A stretch of DNA of 64,000 nucleotides from a virus. Location: positions 56,182 to 120,181 of IMG/VR virus record IMGVR_UViG_3300035670_012166; one strand, given 5' to 3'. The translations under genes were made by a program, and so were the position numbers. The notes beneath the pieces were generated by a model. The model was not told the origin of the DNA. It worked only from the letters and a program-made list of their open reading frames with translations, and ran no database searches. How positions within the stretch are numbered: the stretch's first letter is position 1; each line of letters begins with the position of its first letter. This document shows, piece by piece, positions 50,523-57,843 of the stretch.

Positions 50523-51471
50523 ATTCTTGATTTCTATAATGGTCTAATAAAAATTTCACGCTTTGTTCCATATTATATTTAGGCTGCCATTTTGTTTGTT
50601 CATAAAATTTAGAAATATCTGGAATTTGTAAAGTGACATCAACAGGTCTTAATAGGTTAGGATCTTGTTTTGAAATAATTTTGCATTTGGCTTGTCTTTT
50701 CAATTCTTCTAAAAAGTCACCAACAACCACTGGAATTGTTGAACCGATATTATATTCTTCACCAATTTTACATTTTGTTGCAGTGATCCAGTATGCTTCT
50801 ACTATATCTCTAACATCAAGCAAAGTTCTTACAGATTCTAAATTGCCATGATAGAGAATATCTTTTTTACCTCTTTCAATATCTACAATTTGTTTTGCAA
50901 ATGCGCTGGAAAATATATCTGGTCTTCTTGGGTTTATATATCCAAAAGCTCTAGTTACAATACAGGGAATTTCATAAGAGTGAAAATAAGATTTCACTAA
51001 TTTTTCTTGTGTCAATTTACTAATTGCATAAACATTTATAGGATCAATTTTTTGTGATTCTTTAATAGGAATTTCTTCAGGTTTAACTTGCCCATAAATT
51101 TCAGATGTTCCACATAATTGAACAAGTGGTTTGATATTTAATATTCTAATTGCTTCAAGAAGATTTAACGTGCTATTGATATTATTATTTAACACTGAAA
51201 TTGGATTAGTGAAAGATAACTTGACATTAGCATTTGCAGCTAAATGGAAAATATAATCAGGTTCAGAAAGTTGCAAAGCTCTAATTACAGAACCTAAATC
51301 AGTAAGATCACATTCAAAAATTTTTATTCTGTCATAAAATTTTGATTTATTCTTCCTATCTGTGTGCCATCTTGATAATCCGTGAATTTCAATTTCTGGA
51401 TTATTTTCAAAAAATTCAGCAAGATAAGTTGCACCACTACCATGTATTCCTGTAATTAGAACTTTTTTCAT
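50521..51471 (-). CDS. NAD(P)-dependent sugar epimerase/dehydratase (GMD/RMD-like)
   Basis: A 316-residue extended SDR enzyme from ATG 51471. KKVLITGIHGSGATYLAEF is the N-terminal dinucleotide-binding loop, FHLAANANV the next strand, GTSEIYGQV and YAISK (Y-x3-K) the catalytic residues, and RTLLDVRDIVEAYW the C-terminal substrate region. The loop and the STSE-type motif are closest to GDP-mannose 4,6-dehydratase and GDP-6-deoxy-mannose reductase. It would make a modified nucleotide sugar for glycosylation. Confidence 0.82.
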   Translation of the reverse strand: MKKVLITGIHGSGATYLAEFFENNPEIEIHGLSRWHTDRKNKSKFYDRIKIFECDLTDLGSVIRALQLSEPDYIFHLAANANVKLSFTNPISVLNNNINSTLNLLEAIRILNIKPLVQLCGTSEIYGQVKPEEIPIKESQKIDPINVYAISKLTQEKLVKSYFHSYEIPCIVTRAFGYINPRRPDIFSSAFAKQIVDIERGKKDILYHGNLESVRTLLDVRDIVEAYWITATKCKIGEEYNIGSTIPVVVGDFLEELKRQAKCKIISKQDPNLLRPVDVTLQIPDISKFYEQTKWQPKYNMEQSVKFLLDHYRNQE

Positions 51472-51483
51472 TTTATTATTATA
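51472..51483 (-). promoter_or_regulatory. Predicted leaderless promoter of the SDR gene
   Basis: Minus-strand TATAAT (51483-51478) 6 nt before the ATG at 51471. It lies within the end of the upstream gene, near its stop codon. Confidence 0.5.
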
Positions 51484-51493
51484 CATTTCAGAT

Positions 51494-51901
51494 CTAATCT
51501 TCAAATTGTTGATCATATCCATCTTCATCAGGTAAAAGAATATTCAAATCTTTTTCCGCTGAGAAATGACAATATGACAAATCTGAATGAGCAATTAATA
51601 ATTTCATAAAAGTTTGATAAAGAGATGAATCTGTGCAATATGGTGTAAAATATTGCAAAACTTTATCATAATTAACAAGAATGAATGGTATGTCATTTAA
51701 GCTGACAATATAAAATTTATTGTAACTTGTTTCAATAAAATGTCCTTGTAAACCAGGGACATTTTTCTTTAACAGTTTCCAGTCAGTACCAATATTGTTA
51801 TGAATTGAAAAGATTTTTCTGCCATAATCTCTCAATTGAAATATTTCTTCTACTGAGAATGAGGTTTTTCTAGGCAAATTATAGATATCAATTATTTTCA
51901 T
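51494..51901 (-). CDS. Hypothetical protein
   Basis: A 135-residue protein from ATG 51901 (MKIIDIYNLPRKTSFSVEEI); TATAAT lies 9 nt upstream on the minus strand. Mixed alpha/beta, acidic C-terminus. No family recognised. Confidence 0.6.
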   Translation of the reverse strand: MKIIDIYNLPRKTSFSVEEIFQLRDYGRKIFSIHNNIGTDWKLLKKNVPGLQGHFIETSYNKFYIVSLNDIPFILVNYDKVLQYFTPYCTDSSLYQTFMKLLIAHSDLSYCHFSAEKDLNILLPDEDGYDQQFED

Positions 51902-51906
51902 CTTAC

Positions 51907-51940
51907 TTGCATTATACCTGAAGTGTGGTATGCTAGCCTT
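51907..51940 (+). promoter_or_regulatory. Sigma70-like leaderless promoter of the 51941 gene
   Basis: TTGCAT at 51907-51912, 16-nt spacer, extended -10 TGTGGTATGCT (TATGCT 51929-51934), 6 nt before the ATG. It overlaps the divergent promoter of the 51901 gene. Confidence 0.55.
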
Positions 51941-52120
51941 ATGAAACACAAGATAACAATTATTGATGAGAATTTCGAGGAGAAAAGTCTTGAGATGACT
52001 TATGCTCAATTGAAAGAATTAAATCGATGGTTGAATATTTACTTAAACACTGGCAAAACAATCGAATATAAACTTGAAAAATCAAAGAAAAAAGTTGAAA
52101 TAGTTAGTGCGCAGATGTAA
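51941..52120 (+). CDS. Hypothetical small protein
   Basis: A 59-residue protein, MKHKITIIDENFEEKSLEMT and a basic helix. The upstream in-frame ATGs fall inside the promoter, so I prefer ATG 51941. Function unknown. Confidence 0.55.
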   Translation: MKHKITIIDENFEEKSLEMTYAQLKELNRWLNIYLNTGKTIEYKLEKSKKKVEIVSAQM

Positions 52121-52124
52121 AATT

Positions 52125-52134
52125 GTGGTATAAT
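52125..52134 (+). promoter_or_regulatory. Extended -10 promoter of tRNA-Arg
   Basis: TGTGGTATAAT with TATAAT at 52129-52134; no good -35. A 40-nt leader precedes the tRNA. Confidence 0.5.
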
Positions 52135-52174
52135 TAGAGTGTAAGAGAAATACTTACAAATTAAAATTGAATAT

Positions 52175-52481
52175 GCCTCGTTAGCTCAGTGGAATTTAGA
52201 GCATCCGCCTTTTGGGGACCAGACAATAGAATGGTCAATTGGAGCTTTTATAGAGAATAAAAATCTATAAAATGGATGGTACTGTATCGGTGAAAGCTAA
52301 GTAGAAATATATGCTAATACCGAGGGAAGTTGAGAAGAAATTCTTTAACCCCGTAGAGACTATACGTACCACACCTGAAATGGTGAAGATATAGTCCAGA
52401 CCACAAACTTAGAAATAAGGTAGTGAAAACTATAGTGGTAAGCTAAGCGGAGGGTCAGTGGTTCGAGCCCACTACGAGGTA
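52175..52481 (+). tRNA. tRNA-Arg(UCU), interrupted by a group I intron
   Basis: 5' exon 52175-52211, 3' exon 52443-52481. Acceptor GCCTCGT / ACGAGGT, D stem GCTC/GAGC, anticodon stem TCCGC/GCGGA, variable loop GGGTC, T stem AGTGG/CCACT with loop TTCGAGC, discriminator A. A 3' splice site after G52442 and a 7-nt loop force the joined loop CTTCTAA, the tRNA-Arg(UCU) sequence. The intron lies after anticodon base 34. No CCA encoded. Confidence 0.82.
52212..52442 (+). ncRNA. Group I intron in tRNA-Arg
   Basis: A 231-nt ORF-less intron. P7 strands GACTATA and TATAGTC are present, a P2 hairpin TTTTATAGA/TCTATAAAA, and a 3' third nearly identical to the tRNA-Asn intron (GTCCAGAC-CACAAAC, GGTAGTGAAAACTATAG, GGTAAG). 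The P1 guide pairing is not clean by eye: CCUU can pair with GGGG at 52214-52217 only through a 2-nt loop. The exact 5' site therefore rests on the tRNA fold. Confidence 0.75.
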
Positions 52482-52484
52482 TTA

Positions 52485-52514
52485 AATCCCCTAAAGATTA
52501 TTCTTTGGGGGATT
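52485..52514 (+). terminator. Terminator after tRNA-Arg
   Basis: A 13-bp stem AATCCCCTAAAGA / TCTTTGGGGGATT with one wobble pair, loop TTAT and a T run. Confidence 0.82.
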
Positions 52515-52543
52515 ATTCTTTTTTAAACCAGAATAAATTAATT

Positions 52544-52921
52544 ATGTGGTATAGAATTTCAGCAAAGAAAAAAGTAAGTTTAGTCATTGTGTTTAATGGC
52601 GATAAAGTTTTGTTAGGTGAAAAATCTACTGGCTATGAGATTCCTGGTGGGCACGTTGATTATTTAGAAGATGAGAAAGATTGTGCTAGAAGAGAATTAG
52701 AAGAAGAAACTGGTTTGAAGGTTAAGAGATTGCATTCTCTTCGTTCTATGGATATGCCAGATAAAATTGTGAATGTTTATTACACTGACAATTATTCTGG
52801 TGATTTTTTAGCTGGTGATGATTTGATTGATGCTGGTTGGCATAGTGTAAATAACTTACCTAAGATGAAATTCAATGGTGCAGAATTAATTTTAGAAGCA
52901 TATAAAAAAAGCTCCCAATAA
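52544..52921 (+). CDS. Nudix hydrolase (MWY-start)
   Basis: A 125-residue protein starting MWYRISAKKK. The Nudix box spans about residues 36-58: GHVDYLEDEKDCARRELEEE, then TGL, with all conserved Gly/Glu/Arg residues. Nudix enzymes cleave nucleoside diphosphates linked to another group, such as dNTPs, ADP-ribose, NADH or RNA caps. The substrate cannot be told. The N-terminal Met-Trp-Tyr is shared with probable effector proteins nearby. Confidence 0.88.
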   Translation: MWYRISAKKKVSLVIVFNGDKVLLGEKSTGYEIPGGHVDYLEDEKDCARRELEEETGLKVKRLHSLRSMDMPDKIVNVYYTDNYSGDFLAGDDLIDAGWHSVNNLPKMKFNGAELILEAYKKSSQ

Positions 52922-52933
52922 GGAGCTTTTTTA
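52904..52933. terminator. Bidirectional terminator
   Basis: GCTCC / GGAGC with flanking A and T runs between the Nudix gene and the convergent gene. Confidence 0.82.
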
Positions 52934-53944
52934 TTAGAAAGATATATGTTTTATTCCAGAATGTTCAAGATATTTAATGTACATTCTGCCATCAAATCCT
53001 CTTTGTTCACCTTCCCAAATTGTTTTTTCAATTAATGCTTCTCTCCACTTAAGGTAATGTGGGCAATTCCAATCAAACCAATCATTCTCCATTTTTTTGA
53101 AGTTCATAATAATTTCACTTACATTATGTGAATATGGTGGTAAAACAAATTTAAAATCTGGATCATATGTTGATGCATTGATGTTAAAATTTAATTTATT
53201 AGCAAAACTAGCTTGAGCTTTATTTAGTTGATCAAATAAATTTTTATCAGCAAAAACAAAATACCATAAAGGTTCTATTGATAAGCCCCAAAATTGATTT
53301 CTTTCATTTCGGTAGCTTTTATTTTTTATTTTTTCAATTTTGGATAATTTCTTAAGCTCAGGATCCATATCAATTAAATCCCATACCCATTGAGGATGTT
53401 CATAATTCCAATGATATTCATAAAATTTATCATCATTGTCTAGTTCAATCATTCTTTCATAAAAAGATTTTGGTCTTTCTCTAATTCGGTCTCTATGAAC
53501 ATAAAAAATTGAACCTGGATGAAGAATAAAAATTGGTTTTGGAAAATTAAGGTCATTGAAAAATTCTAATCCCATTAATTTTGCAGCTAATGATATTGGT
53601 TGCCATCTAGTCCAATTTGTTGAATATTGATCATGTATAGCTCTGGCATATGCAAAATTACCATATTTTGCAGTAAATGTACTTTGCATAGCCAATAACA
53701 TTTCATGAACATGATCAGATGGATCTGCTTGAGTAAAAATTGTATATTCGTGTAGATTATCATAATTATCTACAATGTATTGAGCAATAATCCAATCGAT
53801 AGACTGTTTATCTGAACAACATATATCACCTGGACTAGGATTTTTTCCTCCAATATGATAGATAGTTTTTGACATTTCGATTTTATCGATAAATTGAGTT
53901 CTATCCTCTTTCATATGGAAAATTACAGCGTGTTTATCTTGCAT
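52934..53944 (-). CDS. DUF3431-like glycosyltransferase-type protein
   Basis: A 336-residue protein with GAGGT before its start. WIIAQYIVDNYDNLHEYTIF, then TQADPSDHVHEML (about 50-85), resembles the 'Yl..Iv.nYd.Lpd.tiFlqg....H' core of DUF3431 proteins, which are thought to be glycosyltransferases. HPGSIFYVHRDRIRERPKSFY (about 140-160) is the matching later motif. Trp/Tyr-rich. The role is probable sugar transfer; this is by similarity of pattern. Confidence 0.6.
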   Translation of the reverse strand: MQDKHAVIFHMKEDRTQFIDKIEMSKTIYHIGGKNPSPGDICCSDKQSIDWIIAQYIVDNYDNLHEYTIFTQADPSDHVHEMLLAMQSTFTAKYGNFAYARAIHDQYSTNWTRWQPISLAAKLMGLEFFNDLNFPKPIFILHPGSIFYVHRDRIRERPKSFYERMIELDNDDKFYEYHWNYEHPQWVWDLIDMDPELKKLSKIEKIKNKSYRNERNQFWGLSIEPLWYFVFADKNLFDQLNKAQASFANKLNFNINASTYDPDFKFVLPPYSHNVSEIIMNFKKMENDWFDWNCPHYLKWREALIEKTIWEGEQRGFDGRMYIKYLEHSGIKHISF

Positions 53945-54016
53945 TCTTTACCTCATATGAATTATACGCAGAATAATTCGTAAAATTATAGAATATAACT
54001 TTTGGAGGATATCTTA

Positions 54017-54124
54017 ATGAGGTATAAATTATCACCAATGGAGTTGGTAATTTGCATAATGGCTATATTGACATTGTTAGCAATTTTTGTTCCAATATTT
54101 ATTTTAGCTTGGTCAAGTTTTTAG
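54017..54124 (+). CDS. Tiny membrane protein
   Basis: A 35-residue peptide with GGAGG 8 nt upstream: MRYKLSPMELVICIMAILTL and a hydrophobic rest. A single membrane helix. It ends in the convergent RusA gene end (4-nt overlap). Confidence 0.45.
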   Translation: MRYKLSPMELVICIMAILTLLAIFVPIFILAWSSF

Positions 54125-54489
54125 TCAACAATTGAATAAGATATACAAGTGGTGGGAGGTCCGAAGCCTTGTAAATATCTCACCTTGACAGACTCAACAA
54201 ATCTGCTTGTATCGTCTGGAATAATTTGGGCTCTTACTAATAGATCGACAATAGGTTTTACTATATTATCTGGATCACTTTTCATCTTCCATTGAAAATC
54301 AGCAAGGATGAGAATTTCTATTTCTATTGGATAACTTGTTGCTGGTAATAAATTATCTTTTATGATTGAGACATTCTTTTCTATCCAATCATTATATTTT
54401 TTGCTTTTCACCATTTTTCCACGAGCAACAGGAGCATACATCTTATTTGCGGAAAATGGTTCTTGAATAGTACAAGATTTTTTAAGCAT
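54121..54489 (-). CDS. RusA-family Holliday junction resolvase
   Basis: A 122-residue protein from ATG 54489. SANKMYAPVARGK is the N-terminal family motif; SDPDNIVKPIVDLLVRAQII and PDDTSRFVESVKVRY hold the D-x-D-N-x-x-K ... DD catalytic acids. Size equals E. coli RusA (120 aa). It resolves branched phage DNA before packaging. Better preserved than the 27465 relative. Confidence 0.88.
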   Translation of the reverse strand: MLKKSCTIQEPFSANKMYAPVARGKMVKSKKYNDWIEKNVSIIKDNLLPATSYPIEIEILILADFQWKMKSDPDNIVKPIVDLLVRAQIIPDDTSRFVESVKVRYLQGFGPPTTCISYSIVD

Positions 54490-54501
54490 AAAAAGTTTGT
54501 A
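54490..54501 (-). promoter_or_regulatory. Predicted leaderless promoter of the RusA gene
   Basis: Minus-strand TGTACAAA (TACAAA 54501-54496) 6 nt before the ATG. Confidence 0.4.
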
Positions 54502-54532
54502 CAGGGATAGTATAGGTAGCAAGAAAAAAATT

Positions 54533-55615
54533 ATGTGGTATAGATTAGCACAACAATTACAACTTCCTGGGTTAGATGTAAAAAAATCTGAACCTGTAAA
54601 AAAAGAACGACCAGAATTAAAACCGCAAGAACTTTTTGAAACACAAAAAAATCCTCAAAGTTTATTCTTTAGTGATTGGGCTAAAGATCATTATGTGCCT
54701 GAAAGACCTGTTTATCACGGAACTACACACGAATTTGACCAATTTGATATAAATAAAGGTGTCTCATCTAATGCTTTTGGTCAAGGATTTTATTTTACCA
54801 GTGATGAGCAGGATGCCTCTCAGAATTACACTGGTTCTGGGCCTGATCAATTAGGAAAAATCTCAGATCTACAATATCAATTACTGGATGAGAATGATGA
54901 AGACCAATATTATTTATGGAATTTATATGGTGATGACCCAAGATATAGCCCATATTTTAATGAAGATGGCACTGTAGCAAGTCTTCAATACTTAACAGAA
55001 CTAATTGCAAAAGATACAGTTTTAGGTTCCAACAAGCCAAGAGTAATTCCAGCTCACATAAGAATGAAAAATCCAATTCATTTAACTTCTGAAAATGATA
55101 CAGAACATCCAGAAAAAACTTTTGTTGATGATACAGATGAATCATTAGAGTTCTTGAATGAAAATGATATTGATGAGTCTGATAATAATTCTTATAAGAC
55201 AGTTATTACAAAACTTTACAATATTTTGATAGATTATATGAATACAGATGATGCATATCAAATTTGCGAAGATTTGATTCAATTTACTACTGGTTCTGTT
55301 GATGGTATAGTTTCATCGGTTATGATGATGGATAATCTCAAAGGAGCTTTAGCAACTTTTGACATTGATGAACAAACAGATTACAAGGGTGAAATTATTC
55401 AAAGATTTTTAAATTCATTAGGATTTGATAGTATTATTATGGATCCTAATCAATTTTTCAGAATGTACTCTAAAGAAAAACCAATAAAACATTTCATTAC
55501 CTGGAATCCTGAAAACATTAAACACGCAAGAGAAAATATAGAATTCAATCCTTCAAATCCTGTTATTACTGCAATGAATGGTAAAATTAATTTATGGAAG
55601 AATTCTTTGCTGTAG
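54533..55615 (+). CDS. ADP-ribosyltransferase-like effector (MWY-start)
   Basis: A 360-residue protein starting MWYRLAQQLQLPG. After a Pro/Glu linker, residues about 58-200 follow the ART fold of phage polyvalent proteins: VYHGTTHEFDQF (about 60-71), FGQGFYFTSDEQDASQNY (82-99) and RVIPAHIRMKNPIHL. HGT and the FYFTS strand are the NAD-binding residues. The last 150 residues are acidic and helical, ending in YSKEKPIKHFITW. It may be injected to modify host proteins; the target is unknown. Confidence 0.75.
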   Translation: MWYRLAQQLQLPGLDVKKSEPVKKERPELKPQELFETQKNPQSLFFSDWAKDHYVPERPVYHGTTHEFDQFDINKGVSSNAFGQGFYFTSDEQDASQNYTGSGPDQLGKISDLQYQLLDENDEDQYYLWNLYGDDPRYSPYFNEDGTVASLQYLTELIAKDTVLGSNKPRVIPAHIRMKNPIHLTSENDTEHPEKTFVDDTDESLEFLNENDIDESDNNSYKTVITKLYNILIDYMNTDDAYQICEDLIQFTTGSVDGIVSSVMMMDNLKGALATFDIDEQTDYKGEIIQRFLNSLGFDSIIMDPNQFFRMYSKEKPIKHFITWNPENIKHARENIEFNPSNPVITAMNGKINLWKNSLL

Positions 55616-55956
55616 TTTTTATTGAATGTATGGTTGAAAATAATAGATGTTTCTCAGAAAAAGATTTTTATAAATTATTAGCTACACAAAGATTAGATAA
55701 ATCTAAAGTTAATTTCAATGCACTTATGGAAGCATTCTTATTAGATTTTGAATTTGATAGTTATGAAAAAATAGATAATATATGGCAACCCAAAGGATCA
55801 TTCGTTTCTCATAAAGCTATTTGGAATATAATTGATGAATTAGATTTGCATTTAGAAGTGGAAAATTCATTAGGTGGATTTTATGAAACAAGTTGTGATG
55901 TAGTTCAAAAAATAAATAATTATCTTTGGTTATGTGAAAAAGAAGCCCTCCAATAA
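55594..55956 (+). CDS. Hypothetical protein
   Basis: A 120-residue helical, acidic protein that overlaps the ART-like gene end by 22 nt and ends at a terminator. MEEFFAVVFIECMVENNRCF is hydrophobic. Possibly a partner or immunity-type protein for the ART, given the overlap, but this is speculation. Confidence 0.6.
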   Translation: MEEFFAVVFIECMVENNRCFSEKDFYKLLATQRLDKSKVNFNALMEAFLLDFEFDSYEKIDNIWQPKGSFVSHKAIWNIIDELDLHLEVENSLGGFYETSCDVVQKINNYLWLCEKEALQ

Positions 55957-55974
55957 AGGGGGGCTTCTTTTTTT
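55937..55974 (+). terminator. Terminator
   Basis: A 12-bp outer stem AAAAAGAAGCCC / GGGCTTCTTTTT with a longer loop and T run. Confidence 0.82.
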
Positions 55975-55992
55975 ATAAGAAACTTAACTATT

Positions 55993-57843
55993 ATGTGGTA
56001 CAACAGAACAATTTTAGCAGCAATAGAAGATGCTATTAATAACCTTAAATCCAAAGGTGTTAATGAATCAATTATATCCAATTTAGAAGCAATGACCGAT
56101 ATATCTTTAAAAGGTAAATATATTGGCGCTTTAATGCAAAATCCACTTCTAACTTGGGATGAATTACAAGGCAAATTTCAAACTAATCAATTACAAAAAG
56201 TTTCAAATAAAGAACTTAGATTACTTGGTGATATGAGTAGAATGATTGATAGATCAAATCTTTCTGATGAACAAAATGCAAATTTTTACAGATGGATTGA
56301 AAGAGTTGCTTTGCCTTCTTATAGACCTAATCAACACGATCCAGAAAATTTTACATATCCTAAATTTTCCGAAATGTTTAATCCTATTTATGGTATTGAA
56401 ACTGAATTATCACATATATTTGATTGGTATACAGAACACGTAGATGAAAATCCAAGATTTAACATTTTTTCATTATCATTAGATCAAGCATTACAAGCTA
56501 GTAATACTTGGCACGAAGAACTTAAAAATCAAACAACAACAGAATCATTTACAAAAATCAAAAAACAAAATGGGAAAATTGTTGACCCTAATGTAGAAAT
56601 GATTTTTGATAAACCTAAATTGGAATCTCTTGGTTTGCCTGATGATTATGAAGGCTGGATGATAGTTAAGTTGACTCAAAAGAGAGATTTTGATCTTGAA
56701 GGCAAAATTATGGGTCACTGTGTTGGCACTAATAATTATCACAGCCAATATGAAAAAGGTTACATTGACATACTTTCTTTGAGAGATGAATCCAACAAAC
56801 CTCACGCTACAATTGAAGTTGAATTACCAGATACGATTAGACAGATTCAAGGCAAAGGAAATTCAAGACCTAAAGAAGATTACTTAAAAATGGTTTTAGC
56901 TTGGGTCAATGAAAATAAATATTATTCAGGTGAATCACTTGAACAAGAATATTTGCATTTTCGCCCTGGTATGACAGAAGAAAATGCATTAGAAAAATTT
57001 AATGAATATTTCAATCCTTATCACGATGAAGAATTAGTAGATGATTTAGGTGTGCCATATAGAGAAGTTACTAAAAGTGAAGAAGATTTTTTTGATGATT
57101 TTAGATTAGATGAATTTGTTTCAGGTATAGGAGTAAATCAATCTGGATTTCACAAAACATATCAAGAAATACCTGATGATGATAAATTTGATGAATTGAT
57201 AAAATTCTTAGGAGATTTATTTATCAAACACGATGTTGAATTTTTGAAACAGTATTTACAAAAACCTAACACCATTGGGGCTAACAAAAACTATTTCCGA
57301 AATTCATTATATATATTAGATGCAAAAGACAAATTAGTAGATAATTTATCTGGTGAAATGTTCAATGTAGCGAAAAGTCAAATACAAAAAATATTTAATG
57401 AAACAGGTGTAGAGCCAAGTTTCAAGCCAGGATTTCAGATGGACATTTTTAAAAATAAAAGTCCAGAAGAAATTGACAATATAGCAACTGAACAACCTTA
57501 TTCTAGAGGTTTAGCAAGATTTCAAACTTATGGATCTAAAGAAGAAAAAGAATATGATGGAGTTTATGACAGCTATCCAGTATATTTTTATAATTCTTTG
57601 TATGAGTATATGAGAAATAATATGCCAAGAGAATTTTTCGAAATGATTAATAAACTTGCATTAGGTTTTGATTTTTCATCAATAACTCCAAGTTCTTCTA
57701 TAACAGAAAGTGATAAATTTGAATTAATAGGGTATAAAAATCCTCATCCAAAATTGTTTGAAGATTACAATTATTTTCCAAGCGGTACTGACTGGAAATA
57801 TTCATACAATCATAAAACTTATAAAATTGCTGGGACTAAATAA
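55993..57843 (+). CDS. PcfJ-like domain protein 1 (MWY-start)
   Basis: A 616-residue protein. Residues 1-55 (MWYNRTILAAIEDAINNLKS onward) are nearly the same as in the next gene. Residues about 215-300 contain the PcfJ-like motif: GKIMGHCVGT (about 237-246), DILSLRDESNKPHATIEVEL, and the I-Q-G-K-G-N end. PcfJ-like domains occur in conjugative elements and polyvalent phage proteins; their activity is unknown. The C-terminal 300 residues are acidic and show no known domain. Confidence 0.75.
   Translation: MWYNRTILAAIEDAINNLKSKGVNESIISNLEAMTDISLKGKYIGALMQNPLLTWDELQGKFQTNQLQKVSNKELRLLGDMSRMIDRSNLSDEQNANFYRWIERVALPSYRPNQHDPENFTYPKFSEMFNPIYGIETELSHIFDWYTEHVDENPRFNIFSLSLDQALQASNTWHEELKNQTTTESFTKIKKQNGKIVDPNVEMIFDKPKLESLGLPDDYEGWMIVKLTQKRDFDLEGKIMGHCVGTNNYHSQYEKGYIDILSLRDESNKPHATIEVELPDTIRQIQGKGNSRPKEDYLKMVLAWVNENKYYSGESLEQEYLHFRPGMTEENALEKFNEYFNPYHDEELVDDLGVPYREVTKSEEDFFDDFRLDEFVSGIGVNQSGFHKTYQEIPDDDKFDELIKFLGDLFIKHDVEFLKQYLQKPNTIGANKNYFRNSLYILDAKDKLVDNLSGEMFNVAKSQIQKIFNETGVEPSFKPGFQMDIFKNKSPEEIDNIATEQPYSRGLARFQTYGSKEEKEYDGVYDSYPVYFYNSLYEYMRNNMPREFFEMINKLALGFDFSSITPSSSITESDKFELIGYKNPHPKLFEDYNYFPSGTDWKYSYNHKTYKIAGTK

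Noticed and set aside
52205-52450. Reading the second interrupted tRNA as tRNA-Lys (UUU)
   Set aside because: It needs an intron that ends in C or T. The only G-ending site that gives a 7-nt loop yields CTTCTAA, tRNA-Arg(UCU).
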